From Frigoribacterium sp. MEB024 (GTDB lineage Bacteria > Actinomycetota > Actinomycetes > Actinomycetales > Microbacteriaceae), in NCBI RefSeq assembly GCF_000878135.1, contig NZ_JXQZ01000014.1:28348-92347 (forward strand): a DNA stretch of 64,000 nt, given 5' to 3'. The position numbers and the translations under genes were made by a program. This document shows, in pieces, positions 8,822 through 17,869 of this stretch. The notes under the pieces were generated by a model. The model was not told the origin of the DNA, did no database searches, and worked only from the letters and a program-made list of their open reading frames with translations. Numbering within the stretch: the stretch's first letter is position 1; the number at the start of each line of letters is the position of its first letter.

Positions 8822-10057
8822 GTGCGTAAGCAGAATGGAGCTCTTACCAGAGCCCATGTCGTAGACGCCGTGGTCCCGTTCTCCTGCGTTCTTCTTCTCT
8901 TCTCAGGTGCTGTCAAAAGCAGCCCAGCCCTCGGTTGGCTGCCGTTCGATCTAACGCTCGCGAGTGCCTCGCTTGTCGTCCTGGGAATAGCTATACGGCT
9001 TGTCAGGGCCGGGACGTCGTTCGTTGTTGAGCCGAAAGCCGTTCTGTTTCTGGTGGCTTTTCTGCCGGGCTGGTTCTTTGGGGTTCAGAACGATTACGCG
9101 AGCGACAAGCTCCAGGGGATGCTGTTGACGGTGATTGCCGTGGCAGGGTCGTTCTATCTTCTAGCCAACGAGCGACGTCGGCGCTATTGGGTCATGTGGT
9201 TTGTGGTGTTGGGTGCGGCCGTCCTCCTTAACGGTCTTATTTTTCCGAATCTCGAAGTCACCCTGGGGCGGCTTGCCGCAGAGGGGTCGAACACGATCAC
9301 GGCCGGCCGCGCCACAGGAGCTGCGCTCGTCATCGCCTTCAGCCTTCTACTGGTGTCCCGCGGCGCCTCTCGGATCGCTCTAGCCGCCCTGGCTGTCGTG
9401 TTCGCCTACGGCATGTTGGAGTCGGGCTCACGAGGACCAGTGTTTGCGGCCGCTCTAGCTGTCGTGGCTGTGGCGGTGTTCGTCAGTCGCCAGGGCAAGT
9501 TCCGGCGAATCCTGCTTGTTGCCATTGGACTAGTTGTCGCATGGCTGTTCATAACGAGGAGCAGTAGCTCGGGTATTGAGCGAATCCAGGGTGCTTTCGC
9601 TTCTGATGGCTCTGCCACAGCTTCGCGAGATGCCATCTGGGCTGCGGCAACGCGATACATCTCCGACGTGCCCCAGTCTTTCACCGGTGTGGGCTGGGCC
9701 AACTTCTCCTCTGTTCTTCGCAATGGTGAAGCATTGGACTCCGGTGACCGCCAGTATGCGCACAACGTCGTGCTCGAAACCCTCGTGGAAGGTGGCTGGA
9801 TCGCAGGTCTGGCGACTGTGGTGTTTTTGGTCCTGTCCTTGGTTCGATTGCGTCGGCAGGCCGTGACCCCAGTCGGAGTGGTCCTGTTCGCGATGGGCGT
9901 CTATTTCGTTGTGAATGCCATGGTTTCAGGCGACGTGAATGACAACAGAATGATGTGGGCCACGTTGGCTCTGTCTTGGATCGTTCCCCTTGACCACCGT
10001 AGAGACGGTGTCGTAGACGCACGAAGTCGACCTGACAAGAGTCTGCAGCGACACTAA
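8822..10057 (+). CDS. Wzy-like O-antigen/capsule polymerase
   Basis: A 411-aa integral membrane protein with about 10-12 transmembrane segments. The periplasmic loop GWANFSSVLRNGE followed by YAHNVVLETLVEGGWIAG is the H-N-x-x-L-E pattern of the Wzy_C/O-antigen ligase family. It would join repeat units after flipping. GTG start with an aaggag Shine-Dalgarno 6 bases upstream. Lower GC and a divergent sequence are normal for polymerases. It ends facing the convergent glycosyltransferase operon, 244 bases away; that gap is AT-richer than average and shows no clear terminator. Confidence 0.85.
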   Translation: MRKQNGALTRAHVVDAVVPFSCVLLLFSGAVKSSPALGWLPFDLTLASASLVVLGIAIRLVRAGTSFVVEPKAVLFLVAFLPGWFFGVQNDYASDKLQGMLLTVIAVAGSFYLLANERRRRYWVMWFVVLGAAVLLNGLIFPNLEVTLGRLAAEGSNTITAGRATGAALVIAFSLLLVSRGASRIALAALAVVFAYGMLESGSRGPVFAAALAVVAVAVFVSRQGKFRRILLVAIGLVVAWLFITRSSSSGIERIQGAFASDGSATASRDAIWAAATRYISDVPQSFTGVGWANFSSVLRNGEALDSGDRQYAHNVVLETLVEGGWIAGLATVVFLVLSLVRLRRQAVTPVGVVLFAMGVYFVVNAMVSGDVNDNRMMWATLALSWIVPLDHRRDGVVDARSRPDKSLQRH

Positions 10058-10301
10058 AAAAGCCTGCTCAATGCACGAGCGATTAGGACACGTCCGAGGC
10101 TGCTCGTTCATGGGCGCGTAGAAGCAAGCCCTCGGCCCGACAGCAAACCATTGTCCGACTATGCCCATTCGTTAGCTCTCGGCCGCATAGGAGTCGAAGG
10201 TCTGACGGACCGCCAGTCAAAGGAGGGTTGATTCTCGTGGTTCAGAGGTCAGCATGGCCGAGCCGTAAAAATTGAAGACAATCGTCAGGCGAGACAGCGC
10301 A

Positions 10302-11438
10302 TTACTTCTTCTGGACGGTTGGCACGCTGACGAGGAGTTCGTAAACCGCTAGGAGAGTCTTCTCCTGGCTGGTCCAGTTGAGTTCCGCTAAAGCTGCTCG
10401 CTTCGCATTCTCTCCATGACGGTGAAGTAGCTCCAAGTCGTTCGCGTACGCAGACACAGCGATGGCGACCGCCTCGGATGAAGTCTCGTCGACAAAGGTC
10501 GCGCAGTCGAGAGGCTCGAGGATGGAGCGCCAGAGGGGAAAATCGGACGCTATGACTGGCAAGCCGGCGGCCATGTACTCGAACATCTTCGTCGGAAGGG
10601 AGTCCCGGTACGCCACTGTGTCCTGGAGCACGACGAGACCAACGCGGGCCTGGACGAGGAGGTCGCGTGCTTCGGCGGGCGAAACCTTGCCGTGCACTTC
10701 GGTGCGTTCCACATGCAGAACGTTCGAGAACAGGTCGGCCGTGCTCGCAGGCACGAAGTGACCGGCAAGACTCAACTTCCAGTCAGAAGGGAAAGCGTTG
10801 TCGTCCACGGCAGCAGCCATGACTTGAGCGCCGCGAGTGTCGCTGATGGCTCCGACGTAGACCACGTGCAGGGGACGGTCGTCCAAGTTAGGGAGATCGG
10901 CGTCTTGCTGTCGCAGTCTCGGGTAGTTCTTCACGACGGTGGTCTTTGCGGCGGGAAACCTGCGGGCAATGGTCTCGGTGGCGGCGATCACGTGGTCACT
11001 CGACGACGCGACGAGGGTGAGAATTCCGGCAGCTCGAGCGACAGCACTGCGCAAAGGCTTGGGCAGGTAGTGCTTGTCCATTATCTGAGAGGGCAGGTCT
11101 TCGTGGGCGTCGAAGATGACCTTACGCCCCAGCGTGCGAAGCACCGGGATAGCCCAGATGAGTTCGGGATCGTGCAGATGTACGACTGACGCCTGCGACC
11201 TTACGGCGAGAAACACGGCCTGCAGGCTGCTGATGGTCAAACGCCGGAGACGCGTCCGTCGAGGAATGAGTTTCACTTTGACCGAAGAGAGCTGGGCTTT
11301 TTCGCTCGACTCAACCGCGATGAGGACGACGTCGTATCCCGCGTCGTGAAGAGACACGGCCTCACGAAGATGCACTCGGTTGTCGGTCCAAGGGTGTGCG
11401 GAAGAGACGTGAGCGACGCGGTTGCGTTGTTGAATCAT
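10302..11438 (-). CDS. GT4 family glycosyltransferase
   Basis: A 378-aa GT-B glycosyltransferase. N-terminal RVAHVSSAHPWTDNRVHLRE is the acceptor-side loop; VVHLHDPELIWAIPVLR and VIFDAHEDLPSQI are typical of the subgroup. The C-terminal half holds VVYVGAISDTRGAQ and an E-x7-E-like segment around LPTKMFEYMAAGLPVIASD, which binds the nucleotide sugar. ATG 11438 is chosen over TTG 11447; the latter would overlap the upstream stop as TTGA. It is the last gene of the - operon and would add one sugar of the repeat unit. Donor and linkage are unknown. Confidence 0.85.
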   Translation of the reverse strand: MIQQRNRVAHVSSAHPWTDNRVHLREAVSLHDAGYDVVLIAVESSEKAQLSSVKVKLIPRRTRLRRLTISSLQAVFLAVRSQASVVHLHDPELIWAIPVLRTLGRKVIFDAHEDLPSQIMDKHYLPKPLRSAVARAAGILTLVASSSDHVIAATETIARRFPAAKTTVVKNYPRLRQQDADLPNLDDRPLHVVYVGAISDTRGAQVMAAAVDDNAFPSDWKLSLAGHFVPASTADLFSNVLHVERTEVHGKVSPAEARDLLVQARVGLVVLQDTVAYRDSLPTKMFEYMAAGLPVIASDFPLWRSILEPLDCATFVDETSSEAVAIAVSAYANDLELLHRHGENAKRAALAELNWTSQEKTLLAVYELLVSVPTVQKK

Positions 11439-11443
11439 GGCTA

Positions 11444-12709
11444 TCAATCCGGAGGCGTAGTTGGGGCGGTATGAGTCGCCGATTTCGGCTCCAAAAGGGG
11501 GACCAGGGCCCGAGACAGGCGCCGGGCGAGGACCGAGTAGTCGTATTCGCTCTTGACGTACTCTCGACCGCGCGAACCCATTGCGGCTCGTTCGGCGGCT
11601 GGGGTGTCTTGCAGCTGCTGCATCGCTTCGGCGATCGCCGAGACGTCGTTTGCGGGGACCACGAATCCAGCGGAGGCATCCGCGACCGGATTGTTGGATG
11701 CGTTGCTAGCGAAGATGATCGGACGGGCGGCAGAGAGGTACTCGAACAGCTTGTTCAGCGATATCCCGTACTTGTAGAGGGGCAGATCGAGCATGTTGGC
11801 AATGAGTGCGTCACTGTCAGCCGAGATCTGCGTGAGCTGAGATTGCGGCACTGCACCTTGCAATCGAATCTGAGACCCCCATTGCGAGGTCGTGGCCCGG
11901 CGCTTGATCTCGTCGAAGTCGGCCCCGTCACCCACCAGTCGGAGCCGCGCATGCGGGCTTCCGCCCCTGGCGAGGTACAACTCGAAGGCCTCTACTAACG
12001 TGTCGACAGCGTTGGCTCGGCCGATCGAGCCGAAGTAGGTGAAAGTCGGGCCGGCCGCCTCGTCGGCAGGTGGCGTAGACGCTTCGCCGGGCTCGACACC
12101 GTTGCTGATCCAGACGAATGGCACGTCGTGGCCCCAGGCTTTGAGATAGTCACCCACCCCTGGCAGAGGTGAGATGACCAGCTGCGAGCGCTCGATGGTT
12201 CTCTTCTCGATCCACCTGAGAATGTGGGCCAGCGGATGGTGGCGCGTGATCGCCCCCATGTCGATGAGAGTCTCTGGCCAAAGATCACGCGTCTCGAAGA
12301 CGAATGGGACCGCCTTGCGTCGGGCCACGGTGGACGCAGCCCAAGCCGCGAGCGGATGAACCGTACTTCCGATCACGAGGTCAGGGGAGTCGAGGTTTCG
12401 CAAGGCGAGGAGTCGCGCCGAGAACGTGACCATGTTGATGACTCGACTGAAACCACCTTTCTCGTACGCAGGCGCCTCGAGCAGGCGGAAGAGGGGGCCG
12501 TGTTCGTCACCACCCAGCGTGGCACCGCGGGGAGACAGCTGACGTCCACTTGGATGATCTGTGCTGGCCGCGATGACAGTGACACGCCAACCGAGGCTCT
12601 CGAGGTGCTGAGCCAGCCTGTAATGACGTCCGCTTCGGCCATGGACGTCCGGGTGCACGGCGTAGTGGTTGACGAACCACAGGTGTGGTCGGCGTCGCTC
12701 CTCGGTCAT
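11444..12709 (-). CDS. WbuB-like GT4 glycosyltransferase
   Basis: A 421-aa GT-B enzyme. WFVNHYAVHPDVHGRSGRHY, VIAASTDHPSGRQL, FVFETRDLWPETLIDMG and ISPLPGVGDYLKAWG are the signature blocks of the WbuB/FucNAc-transferase group, which often adds the second sugar onto undecaprenyl-PP-QuiNAc-type acceptors. C-terminal FTYFGSIGRAN and ISLNKLFEYLSAARPIIFA bind the donor. It overlaps the upstream NeuD/PglD-like gene by 4 bases (ATGA). It is a reasonable candidate for the second sugar on bacillosamine, though donor specificity cannot be read from sequence. Confidence 0.85.
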   Translation of the reverse strand: MTEERRRPHLWFVNHYAVHPDVHGRSGRHYRLAQHLESLGWRVTVIAASTDHPSGRQLSPRGATLGGDEHGPLFRLLEAPAYEKGGFSRVINMVTFSARLLALRNLDSPDLVIGSTVHPLAAWAASTVARRKAVPFVFETRDLWPETLIDMGAITRHHPLAHILRWIEKRTIERSQLVISPLPGVGDYLKAWGHDVPFVWISNGVEPGEASTPPADEAAGPTFTYFGSIGRANAVDTLVEAFELYLARGGSPHARLRLVGDGADFDEIKRRATTSQWGSQIRLQGAVPQSQLTQISADSDALIANMLDLPLYKYGISLNKLFEYLSAARPIIFASNASNNPVADASAGFVVPANDVSAIAEAMQQLQDTPAAERAAMGSRGREYVKSEYDYSVLARRLSRALVPLLEPKSATHTAPTTPPD

Positions 12710-13347
12710 CGTGCGGGAACACCTTTCACGGTGGTAAAGGCCGGTACATCACGCGTAACGCAGGCAGCGGCACCGACCGTCGCGCCACGACCCACGTGGA
12801 GGCCCTGCAGAATCACAGCACCGGCGCCGACCAGACTTTCGTCCAGGATGACGACGCCTCCTGAAATGATTGCGCCTGGATTCACCGAGACGCAGGCTTC
12901 CAACCGAGCGTCGTGCCCGATCGTCGAGTTTGGATTGAGGTGCACGTGCGGACCGATCTCGACGCCCGTCGACACTTGAGTCCCGGCACAAATGACCGAC
13001 CCTTCACCTACGCTCGTCAGAGTGCCGATCTCAGCTCTGGGATGAATCACCGTTGCGGCGGTGAGGCCATGGGAACCGATCTGATCTGCGATCTGGGCTC
13101 GACTCGCTGGCGAACCGACCGCGATGACATAGGCCGCTGACGGGTTCGTGAGAAGCCACTCGGCAAGAGGGCCCAACCAGCGGATGCCGCGTCGAGAGAG
13201 GAGAAGGAGGGCGGACTCGGAGGGGGCGTCGTCCACGACGCCGAGAACATGCCAGCTCCCCGGGGACTGCTTCTCGATGGCGTCCAGGACGTCCAGCGTC
13301 TCGCGCCCGAAACCGCCGGCCCCGACGACGACGATGTCAATGTTCAT
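12706..13347 (-). CDS. pglD: PglD/NeuD-like sugar O/N-acetyltransferase
   Basis: A 213-aa protein with an N-terminal Rossmann-like nucleotide-sugar domain (DIVVVGAGGFGRETLDVLDA) and a C-terminal left-handed beta-helix of hexapeptide repeats (VGEGSVICAGTQVSTGVEIG, HVHLNPNSTIGHDARLE with the catalytic-type His). PglD acetylates the 4-amino group of UDP-4-amino-sugar to give UDP-diNAc-bacillosamine. Start ATG 13347 gives MNIDIVVVG and overlaps the phosphoglycosyl transferase end by 11 bases. With PglF- and PglE-like genes upstream the bacillosamine role is likely, though other NeuD-family acetyl transfers are possible. Confidence 0.82.
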   Translation of the reverse strand: MNIDIVVVGAGGFGRETLDVLDAIEKQSPGSWHVLGVVDDAPSESALLLLSRRGIRWLGPLAEWLLTNPSAAYVIAVGSPASRAQIADQIGSHGLTAATVIHPRAEIGTLTSVGEGSVICAGTQVSTGVEIGPHVHLNPNSTIGHDARLEACVSVNPGAIISGGVVILDESLVGAGAVILQGLHVGRGATVGAAACVTRDVPAFTTVKGVPAR

Positions 13348-13969
13348 GGAGCACGCCCCCATTGCCGACGAATTCAGCCGACGTCACCGAGGTCGAGTCC
13401 GTGATGCCCTCCCGGCGGAGGACTTTCCTCACCGTCGACAAGAGAATCCGCAGATCACCTACGAACGACCTGGTCTCGACGTAGCGCACGTCGAGCTCGA
13501 GCTTGTCCGCCCACGAGATCGCATTGCGGCCGTTGACCTGGGCGAGTCCGGTCACGCCGGGGCGGACGTCGTGACGGCGAGCCTGCCTGGGGGAGTAGCG
13601 CTCGAGATAGCGAACGAGCAAGGGGCGCGGTCCGACGAGGCTCATGTCGCCCCGCAGCACGTTCCACAACGTGGGTAGTTCGTCGAGGCTCGTCGAGCGC
13701 AGGATGGCTCCGAAAGCCGTCATGCGGTCCTTGTCCGTCACCAAGCCGCGGGCCTCGTCGACGGGCAACATCGTGCGGAACTTCACTAGGTCGAAGACCT
13801 TGGCGCCCTTGCCCGGGCGCGCCTGGACGAACAGCACCGGCCGCCCTAGGCGTCGGGCGATGACGGCGGCCAACACGAGTTGGACGGGGGCGGTGACGAC
13901 CAGCCCGCCACCGGCGACGGCGACGTCGATTGTACGCTTGGCAATTCGATCTGCGAGCCCTGCCTTCAT
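13337..13969 (-). CDS. pglC: PglC-like undecaprenyl-phosphate phosphoglycosyl transferase
   Basis: A 210-aa monotopic sugar transferase, the short form without the multi-span N-terminal part of WbaP. KRTIDVAVAGGGLVVTAPVQ is the re-entrant membrane helix; FVQARPGKGAKVF, VKFRTM, LRSTSLDELPTLWNVLRGDM (with the Asp-Glu catalytic pair) and SLVGPRPLL follow in order. It would start the repeat unit by moving a phospho-sugar from UDP to undecaprenyl phosphate. The small size and neighbouring pglD, pglE and pglF-like genes suggest bacillosamine phosphate as substrate. ATG 13969 overlaps the aminotransferase stop (ATGA); upstream in-frame reading is a shadow. Confidence 0.87.
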   Translation of the reverse strand: MKAGLADRIAKRTIDVAVAGGGLVVTAPVQLVLAAVIARRLGRPVLFVQARPGKGAKVFDLVKFRTMLPVDEARGLVTDKDRMTAFGAILRSTSLDELPTLWNVLRGDMSLVGPRPLLVRYLERYSPRQARRHDVRPGVTGLAQVNGRNAISWADKLELDVRYVETRSFVGDLRILLSTVRKVLRREGITDSTSVTSAEFVGNGGVLHEH

Positions 13970-15099
13970 GAGGCGTCCAAGAAGGACTGGATGCGGTCCT
14001 GGACGCGATCTCGCTGCCCGGCGTCGAGAGCCGAACCGCTCGGCAGCGTCAGCCCGAGCTCGAAGAGTCGCTCGGAGGCACCCGTCACGCGCGCACGAGC
14101 CGACACGAACACGGGCTGCAGGTGCATGGGCTTCCACAACGGACGCGACTCGATCTGCACCTCGGCCAACCAGGCCGACAGATCGGCCGGCGCCCAACCG
14201 GTGACCGAACGGTCGACGAGGATCGATGTCAGCCACACGTTGTCGAATTCGTCGCCGTCGCGACCGAAGATCTCGACACCCTCGACCCCGGCGAAGAGCG
14301 AGGCGTACAACTCACGCATCTCTCGGCGCCGAGCGATCATCTTGTCGAGTCGGGTCAGCTGTGCCCGTCCGAGGGCCGCCAACAGGTTGCTGAGACGGTA
14401 GTTATAGCCGATCTCGGTGTGCTCGTAATGGGCGACGGGCTGTCGGGCCTGCGTCGACAGGTAACGCACACGCTGCGCCAGGTCTCCGTCGTCGGTCAGT
14501 AACATGCCGCCGCCCGATGTCGTCATGATCTTGTTGCCGTTGAACGAGACCGCGGACGCATCGCCGAACGATCCGGCGGCACGTCCTCGATGAGATGCGC
14601 CGAGCGACTCCGCTGCGTCGACGAGCAGTCGCACGCCGTGTCGATCGGTGAGCTCGGTGATGGCGGTGTAGTCGACGGCCTTCCCGAGCAGGTCGACGGG
14701 CACGACCGCGCCCACTCGTTCGCCCGAGGCCGTGAGCTCGTCGAGAACACCGGAGAGCAGGACCGGGTCCATGTTGCCGGTCTCGGGGTCACAGTCGACG
14801 AAGTACGGCTCGGCGCCCGTGTAGGCGATGGCGTTCGCCGTTGCGGCGAAGGTCATCGAGGACGTGGGCACGACGTCACCCGGTCCCACGCCCCAGGCGA
14901 CGAGAGCGACGTGCAGGGCCGACGTGCCCGAGTTGAGGGCCACGCCGTGCCCTACCCCGACCCGCTCGGCGACTTCGCGCTCGAAGGCGTCGACGTCCGG
15001 GCCCAGGGGAGCGATCCAGCCGCCGGCCATGGCCGCCAGAACGTACTGCTGCTCGAGTTCGCCCACGTCGGGCGAGCTCATGTAGATCCGTTCGGTCAC
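13966..15099 (-). CDS. pglE: PglE-like sugar-nucleotide 4-aminotransferase
   Basis: A 377-aa DegT/DnrJ/EryC1/StrS enzyme, PLP-dependent. IYMSSPDVGELEQQYVLAAM and GGWIAPLGPDVDAFE are typical of PglE/LegC-like 4-aminotransferases; LNSGTSALHVALVAWG binds phosphate; LVDAAESLGA and SFNGNKIMTTSGGGML hold the Asp and Schiff-base Lys. It would aminate C4 of UDP-4-keto-6-deoxy-GlcNAc made by the PglF-like protein. Start GTG 15099 overlaps the dehydratase stop (GTGA). It differs clearly from the WbpE-like aminotransferase on the other strand, so the locus makes two different amino sugars. Confidence 0.86.
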   Translation of the reverse strand: MTERIYMSSPDVGELEQQYVLAAMAGGWIAPLGPDVDAFEREVAERVGVGHGVALNSGTSALHVALVAWGVGPGDVVPTSSMTFAATANAIAYTGAEPYFVDCDPETGNMDPVLLSGVLDELTASGERVGAVVPVDLLGKAVDYTAITELTDRHGVRLLVDAAESLGASHRGRAAGSFGDASAVSFNGNKIMTTSGGGMLLTDDGDLAQRVRYLSTQARQPVAHYEHTEIGYNYRLSNLLAALGRAQLTRLDKMIARRREMRELYASLFAGVEGVEIFGRDGDEFDNVWLTSILVDRSVTGWAPADLSAWLAEVQIESRPLWKPMHLQPVFVSARARVTGASERLFELGLTLPSGSALDAGQRDRVQDRIQSFLDAS

Positions 15100-16898
15100 T
15101 CGGGTACTTCCTGTTTCGGGTTGAGACTGAGCTCCGCGGTCCACGGGCCCGAGTGAGCGTGCACGCCGTCGAGTTGAGACGGGTGCAAAGCGGGGACGGC
15201 AGTGTGCGAGATCTTCGGGTGGACGGGACGGTTGTCGCTCTCGCCGAGGCCGACGAGTTCCTCGTGCATCTTCTCGCCCTCGCGCAGACCGGTGTAGACG
15301 ATGCCGATGTCCCTGCCCGACATGGCGATCATCCGCTCGGCGATGTCGAGGATGCGCACGGGCTCGCCCATGTCGAGGATGAGGACCTCGCTGGGCGCCC
15401 CAATGCCACCGGCCTGCACCACGAGGTGGCACGCCTCGGGAATGGTCATGAAGAACCGCGTCACGTCGGGGTGTGTGACGGTCAGCGGGCCACCGGCCTC
15501 GATCAGGGACGTGAACACGGGCAGCATCGACCCGCGGCTGCCGAGCACGTTGCCGAACCGCACCGACAGGTAGCGCGCACCGGTCTCGTCCGCGGCCCAC
15601 GCGGTCAACCGCTCGGCGAGCCGCTTAGAGTGCCCGAGCACGCTCGTCGGGTTCGCGGCCTTGTCGGTCGAGATGTTGACGAAGGTCGTCACCCCGACCG
15701 CCTTGCTCGCGTCCAGCACGTTCTGCGTGCCGAGCACGTTGGTCTTCCACGCCTCGTCCGGGTACTGCTCGAGCATCGGCAGGTGCTTAAGTGCCGCCGC
15801 ATGAAAGACCACCTCGGGTCGACGGTCCGCGAAGATCGCTCGCAGCGCGTCCGCGTCCCTGATGTCGGCGAGCACGACCTCTCTCGTGTCGAGCAGGCCG
15901 TTGCCCGAGATCGACAACTGTGACTGCTGCAGGCCGGTCTCGTCACGGTCGAGCATGATCAGCTCGGACGGGCCGAACTTGGCGATCTGGCGGCACAGCT
16001 CGCTGCCGATCGAGCCGCCGGCGCCGGTCACGAGCACGCGCTTGCCCGCCAGGTAGCCCGCGATCGATTCGACCTGAGTGTCGACGGGGTGGCGGCCGAT
16101 GATGTCCTCGATCGCGATGTCGCGCACGTCGCCGAGTCGCGACCTGCCCTCGAGGATCTCGTCCAGCAGCGGCAGCACCATCACCCGAAGGCCGGCCTCG
16201 GCCGCCCGGTCGGTGACGTCCTGCAACAGGGGAGCATCGGCCTTGGCGATGCCGACGATGATCGCCTTCGCCCCACTCCGCTCGGCCGCGGCGACGAGGT
16301 CGTGACGCGTGCCCACGACATGGACGCCCTCGATGCGCAACCCCGCCCGAGAAGGGTCGTCGTCGATCAGGCCCACGGGGAGGTACGGCGATTCGGGGTC
16401 CGTCAGCATGCGGCGGATGAGGTGGTTCGCCAGACGACCCGCGCCGAAGATCAGAGTCGGCTGGGCTCCCTCGCCCGGACGGTGCTGACTGTCGACGTAA
16501 AGGCGCGCCACGTAGCGCAGCGCCCCCATGAAGACGAAGGCGACCGGCAGGGCGATCAACATCGTGCTTCGCGCCAGCATGATCTCCGTCCCGAACACCA
16601 GCACCGGGACACCCACGGCGATCCCGGTCACGACCACGACCCGCATGATGGTGCGCACCTCGGCGAAGCTGCCCGGTACGAACCGGCGACGGTAGAGCCC
16701 GGTCGCATAGCCGAGCGCCGCGCCGAGCAGGACGGTCACGGTGGCGACGCCGAGGACCGCGGTCCACGTGACGGCGTCGTACGAGAAGTCGTAGCGCAGC
16801 GACACGGCGAAGACGATCGCGACGACCCAGACCAGGGCATCGAGCGCGACCTGCAGGCCGGTGCGCCGGGCCGGTGAGGCCATGAACCGGTCGATCAC
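15096..16898 (-). CDS. pglF: PglF/CapD-like membrane UDP-GlcNAc 4,6-dehydratase
   Basis: A 600-aa protein with four N-terminal transmembrane helices (about residues 15-130), a linker Rossmann domain (IFGAGRLANHLIRR) and the catalytic extended SDR domain starting KRVLVTGAGGSIGSELCRQ. The active-site region STDKAANPTSVLGHSKR lacks the usual SDR Tyr, as in long WbpM/PglF dehydratases where another residue sits at that place. It converts UDP-GlcNAc to UDP-4-keto-6-deoxy-GlcNAc. GTG start 16898 overlaps the preceding stop (GTGA). It carries the first step of the bacillosamine branch. Confidence 0.88.
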   Translation of the reverse strand: MIDRFMASPARRTGLQVALDALVWVVAIVFAVSLRYDFSYDAVTWTAVLGVATVTVLLGAALGYATGLYRRRFVPGSFAEVRTIMRVVVVTGIAVGVPVLVFGTEIMLARSTMLIALPVAFVFMGALRYVARLYVDSQHRPGEGAQPTLIFGAGRLANHLIRRMLTDPESPYLPVGLIDDDPSRAGLRIEGVHVVGTRHDLVAAAERSGAKAIIVGIAKADAPLLQDVTDRAAEAGLRVMVLPLLDEILEGRSRLGDVRDIAIEDIIGRHPVDTQVESIAGYLAGKRVLVTGAGGSIGSELCRQIAKFGPSELIMLDRDETGLQQSQLSISGNGLLDTREVVLADIRDADALRAIFADRRPEVVFHAAALKHLPMLEQYPDEAWKTNVLGTQNVLDASKAVGVTTFVNISTDKAANPTSVLGHSKRLAERLTAWAADETGARYLSVRFGNVLGSRGSMLPVFTSLIEAGGPLTVTHPDVTRFFMTIPEACHLVVQAGGIGAPSEVLILDMGEPVRILDIAERMIAMSGRDIGIVYTGLREGEKMHEELVGLGESDNRPVHPKISHTAVPALHPSQLDGVHAHSGPWTAELSLNPKQEVPE

Positions 16899-17869
16899 CA
16901 GGTCACCCCACCGTTGGTCGAAATCAGCACGGTGTCGTCGGCCCACAGCCACAAGGCGTCCGTCCCGGCGGACAGGGTGACAGAACCCGGGGTTGCGGAG
17001 GATGCCGGAGCGCAGCCTACGCGTGTCGAGTCGGCGCCCGGTGCGGACGCGGGTACGGAGACCGCGGTTCCCTCGCAGTCGGCAGCGCCGACCGAGGCGA
17101 CGAGGTAGGTGCCCACGTCCGCGGTCACGGCCACTGCGCCCTCGACTGCCGTCCCGGAATCCCAGGTGCTCGCGCCGTCAGTCGTCCGGAAGAACCGGCG
17201 GTCGCTGCACAGCACGCCGGCTTCGGTGTCGCTGATGACCGCGAGGTCGACGACCGCCGCGCACGGAGCTGGACGGTCACCCGCAGGGGAGTGCACGGTG
17301 CCCGGGGTGGACCGCGCGACGAACCACGAGGCGGCCAGTCGCTCGGGGTAGTCGCGGAACTCGGCCCCGCCCGAAAAGGTCTGCGAGAACGCCGTGGCGC
17401 AGGTCGTGCCGGCCGGGCCGACGACGAAGGCCGATACCGCGTCCATGGCCTGCACCCGGTCGATGGCAGCTGGGTCTCCGCTGGTGGACACCGACAGCGG
17501 CGACCAGGTCGCCCCGGCTGACGTCGTCAGTTCGAGCGTGGGGGACGGCCCCGCCCTCCCGGGCGTGCACGTGCCGGACTCGGCCCGCCATGCGGTGACG
17601 GCATCGACCGCCGACAGCAGTCGCGTCGGGGTGACGGCCTCGGCCACGGGCGTCGGCGTCTCGGTCGGTTCCGGCGCGACTGTGGTCTCGACCGGCACGG
17701 GCGTCGGCGTGACGGCGGGTTGGGCGTCGGCAGCCAGACCAGACGGTTCGCGGGTGAACGCGAGCGCGACGAGTCCGAGGTCGACGAGGGCGAAGGCGCC
17801 GATGCCGATCAGGGCGAGTCGGCGGCGGGCCCGGGCTTGCGAGCCCCGCTTGCGACGAGCGTCAGGCAT
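16895..17869 (-). CDS. membrane-anchored protein with BNR-like repeats, function unknown
   Basis: A 324-aa protein: basic N-terminus (RRKRGSQARARRR), one transmembrane or signal-anchor helix (about residues 19-38), a Pro/Thr-rich linker (PAVTPTPVPVETTVAPEPTE), then an extracytoplasmic domain with repeated F-x-T-x-D/N-G-x-x-TW blocks (FRTTDGASTW, ISTNGGVTW at the extreme C-terminus). Such Asp-box/BNR blocks mark beta-propellers in sialidases and Ycf48-like proteins, but no hydrolase residues can be recognised. Several Cys (CTPGR, TTCATA, CAAVV, CSDRR) may form disulfides. It lies inside the operon between the phosphatase and PglF with overlapping stops/starts, so a role in assembly or export of the polysaccharide is inferred only from position. 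Confidence 0.7.
   Translation of the reverse strand: MPDARRKRGSQARARRRLALIGIGAFALVDLGLVALAFTREPSGLAADAQPAVTPTPVPVETTVAPEPTETPTPVAEAVTPTRLLSAVDAVTAWRAESGTCTPGRAGPSPTLELTTSAGATWSPLSVSTSGDPAAIDRVQAMDAVSAFVVGPAGTTCATAFSQTFSGGAEFRDYPERLAASWFVARSTPGTVHSPAGDRPAPCAAVVDLAVISDTEAGVLCSDRRFFRTTDGASTWDSGTAVEGAVAVTADVGTYLVASVGAADCEGTAVSVPASAPGADSTRVGCAPASSATPGSVTLSAGTDALWLWADDTVLISTNGGVTW

Noticed and set aside
10058..10301. Gene or terminator between the convergent polysaccharide operons
   Set aside because: Only short frames and no strong hairpin with T-tract were found.
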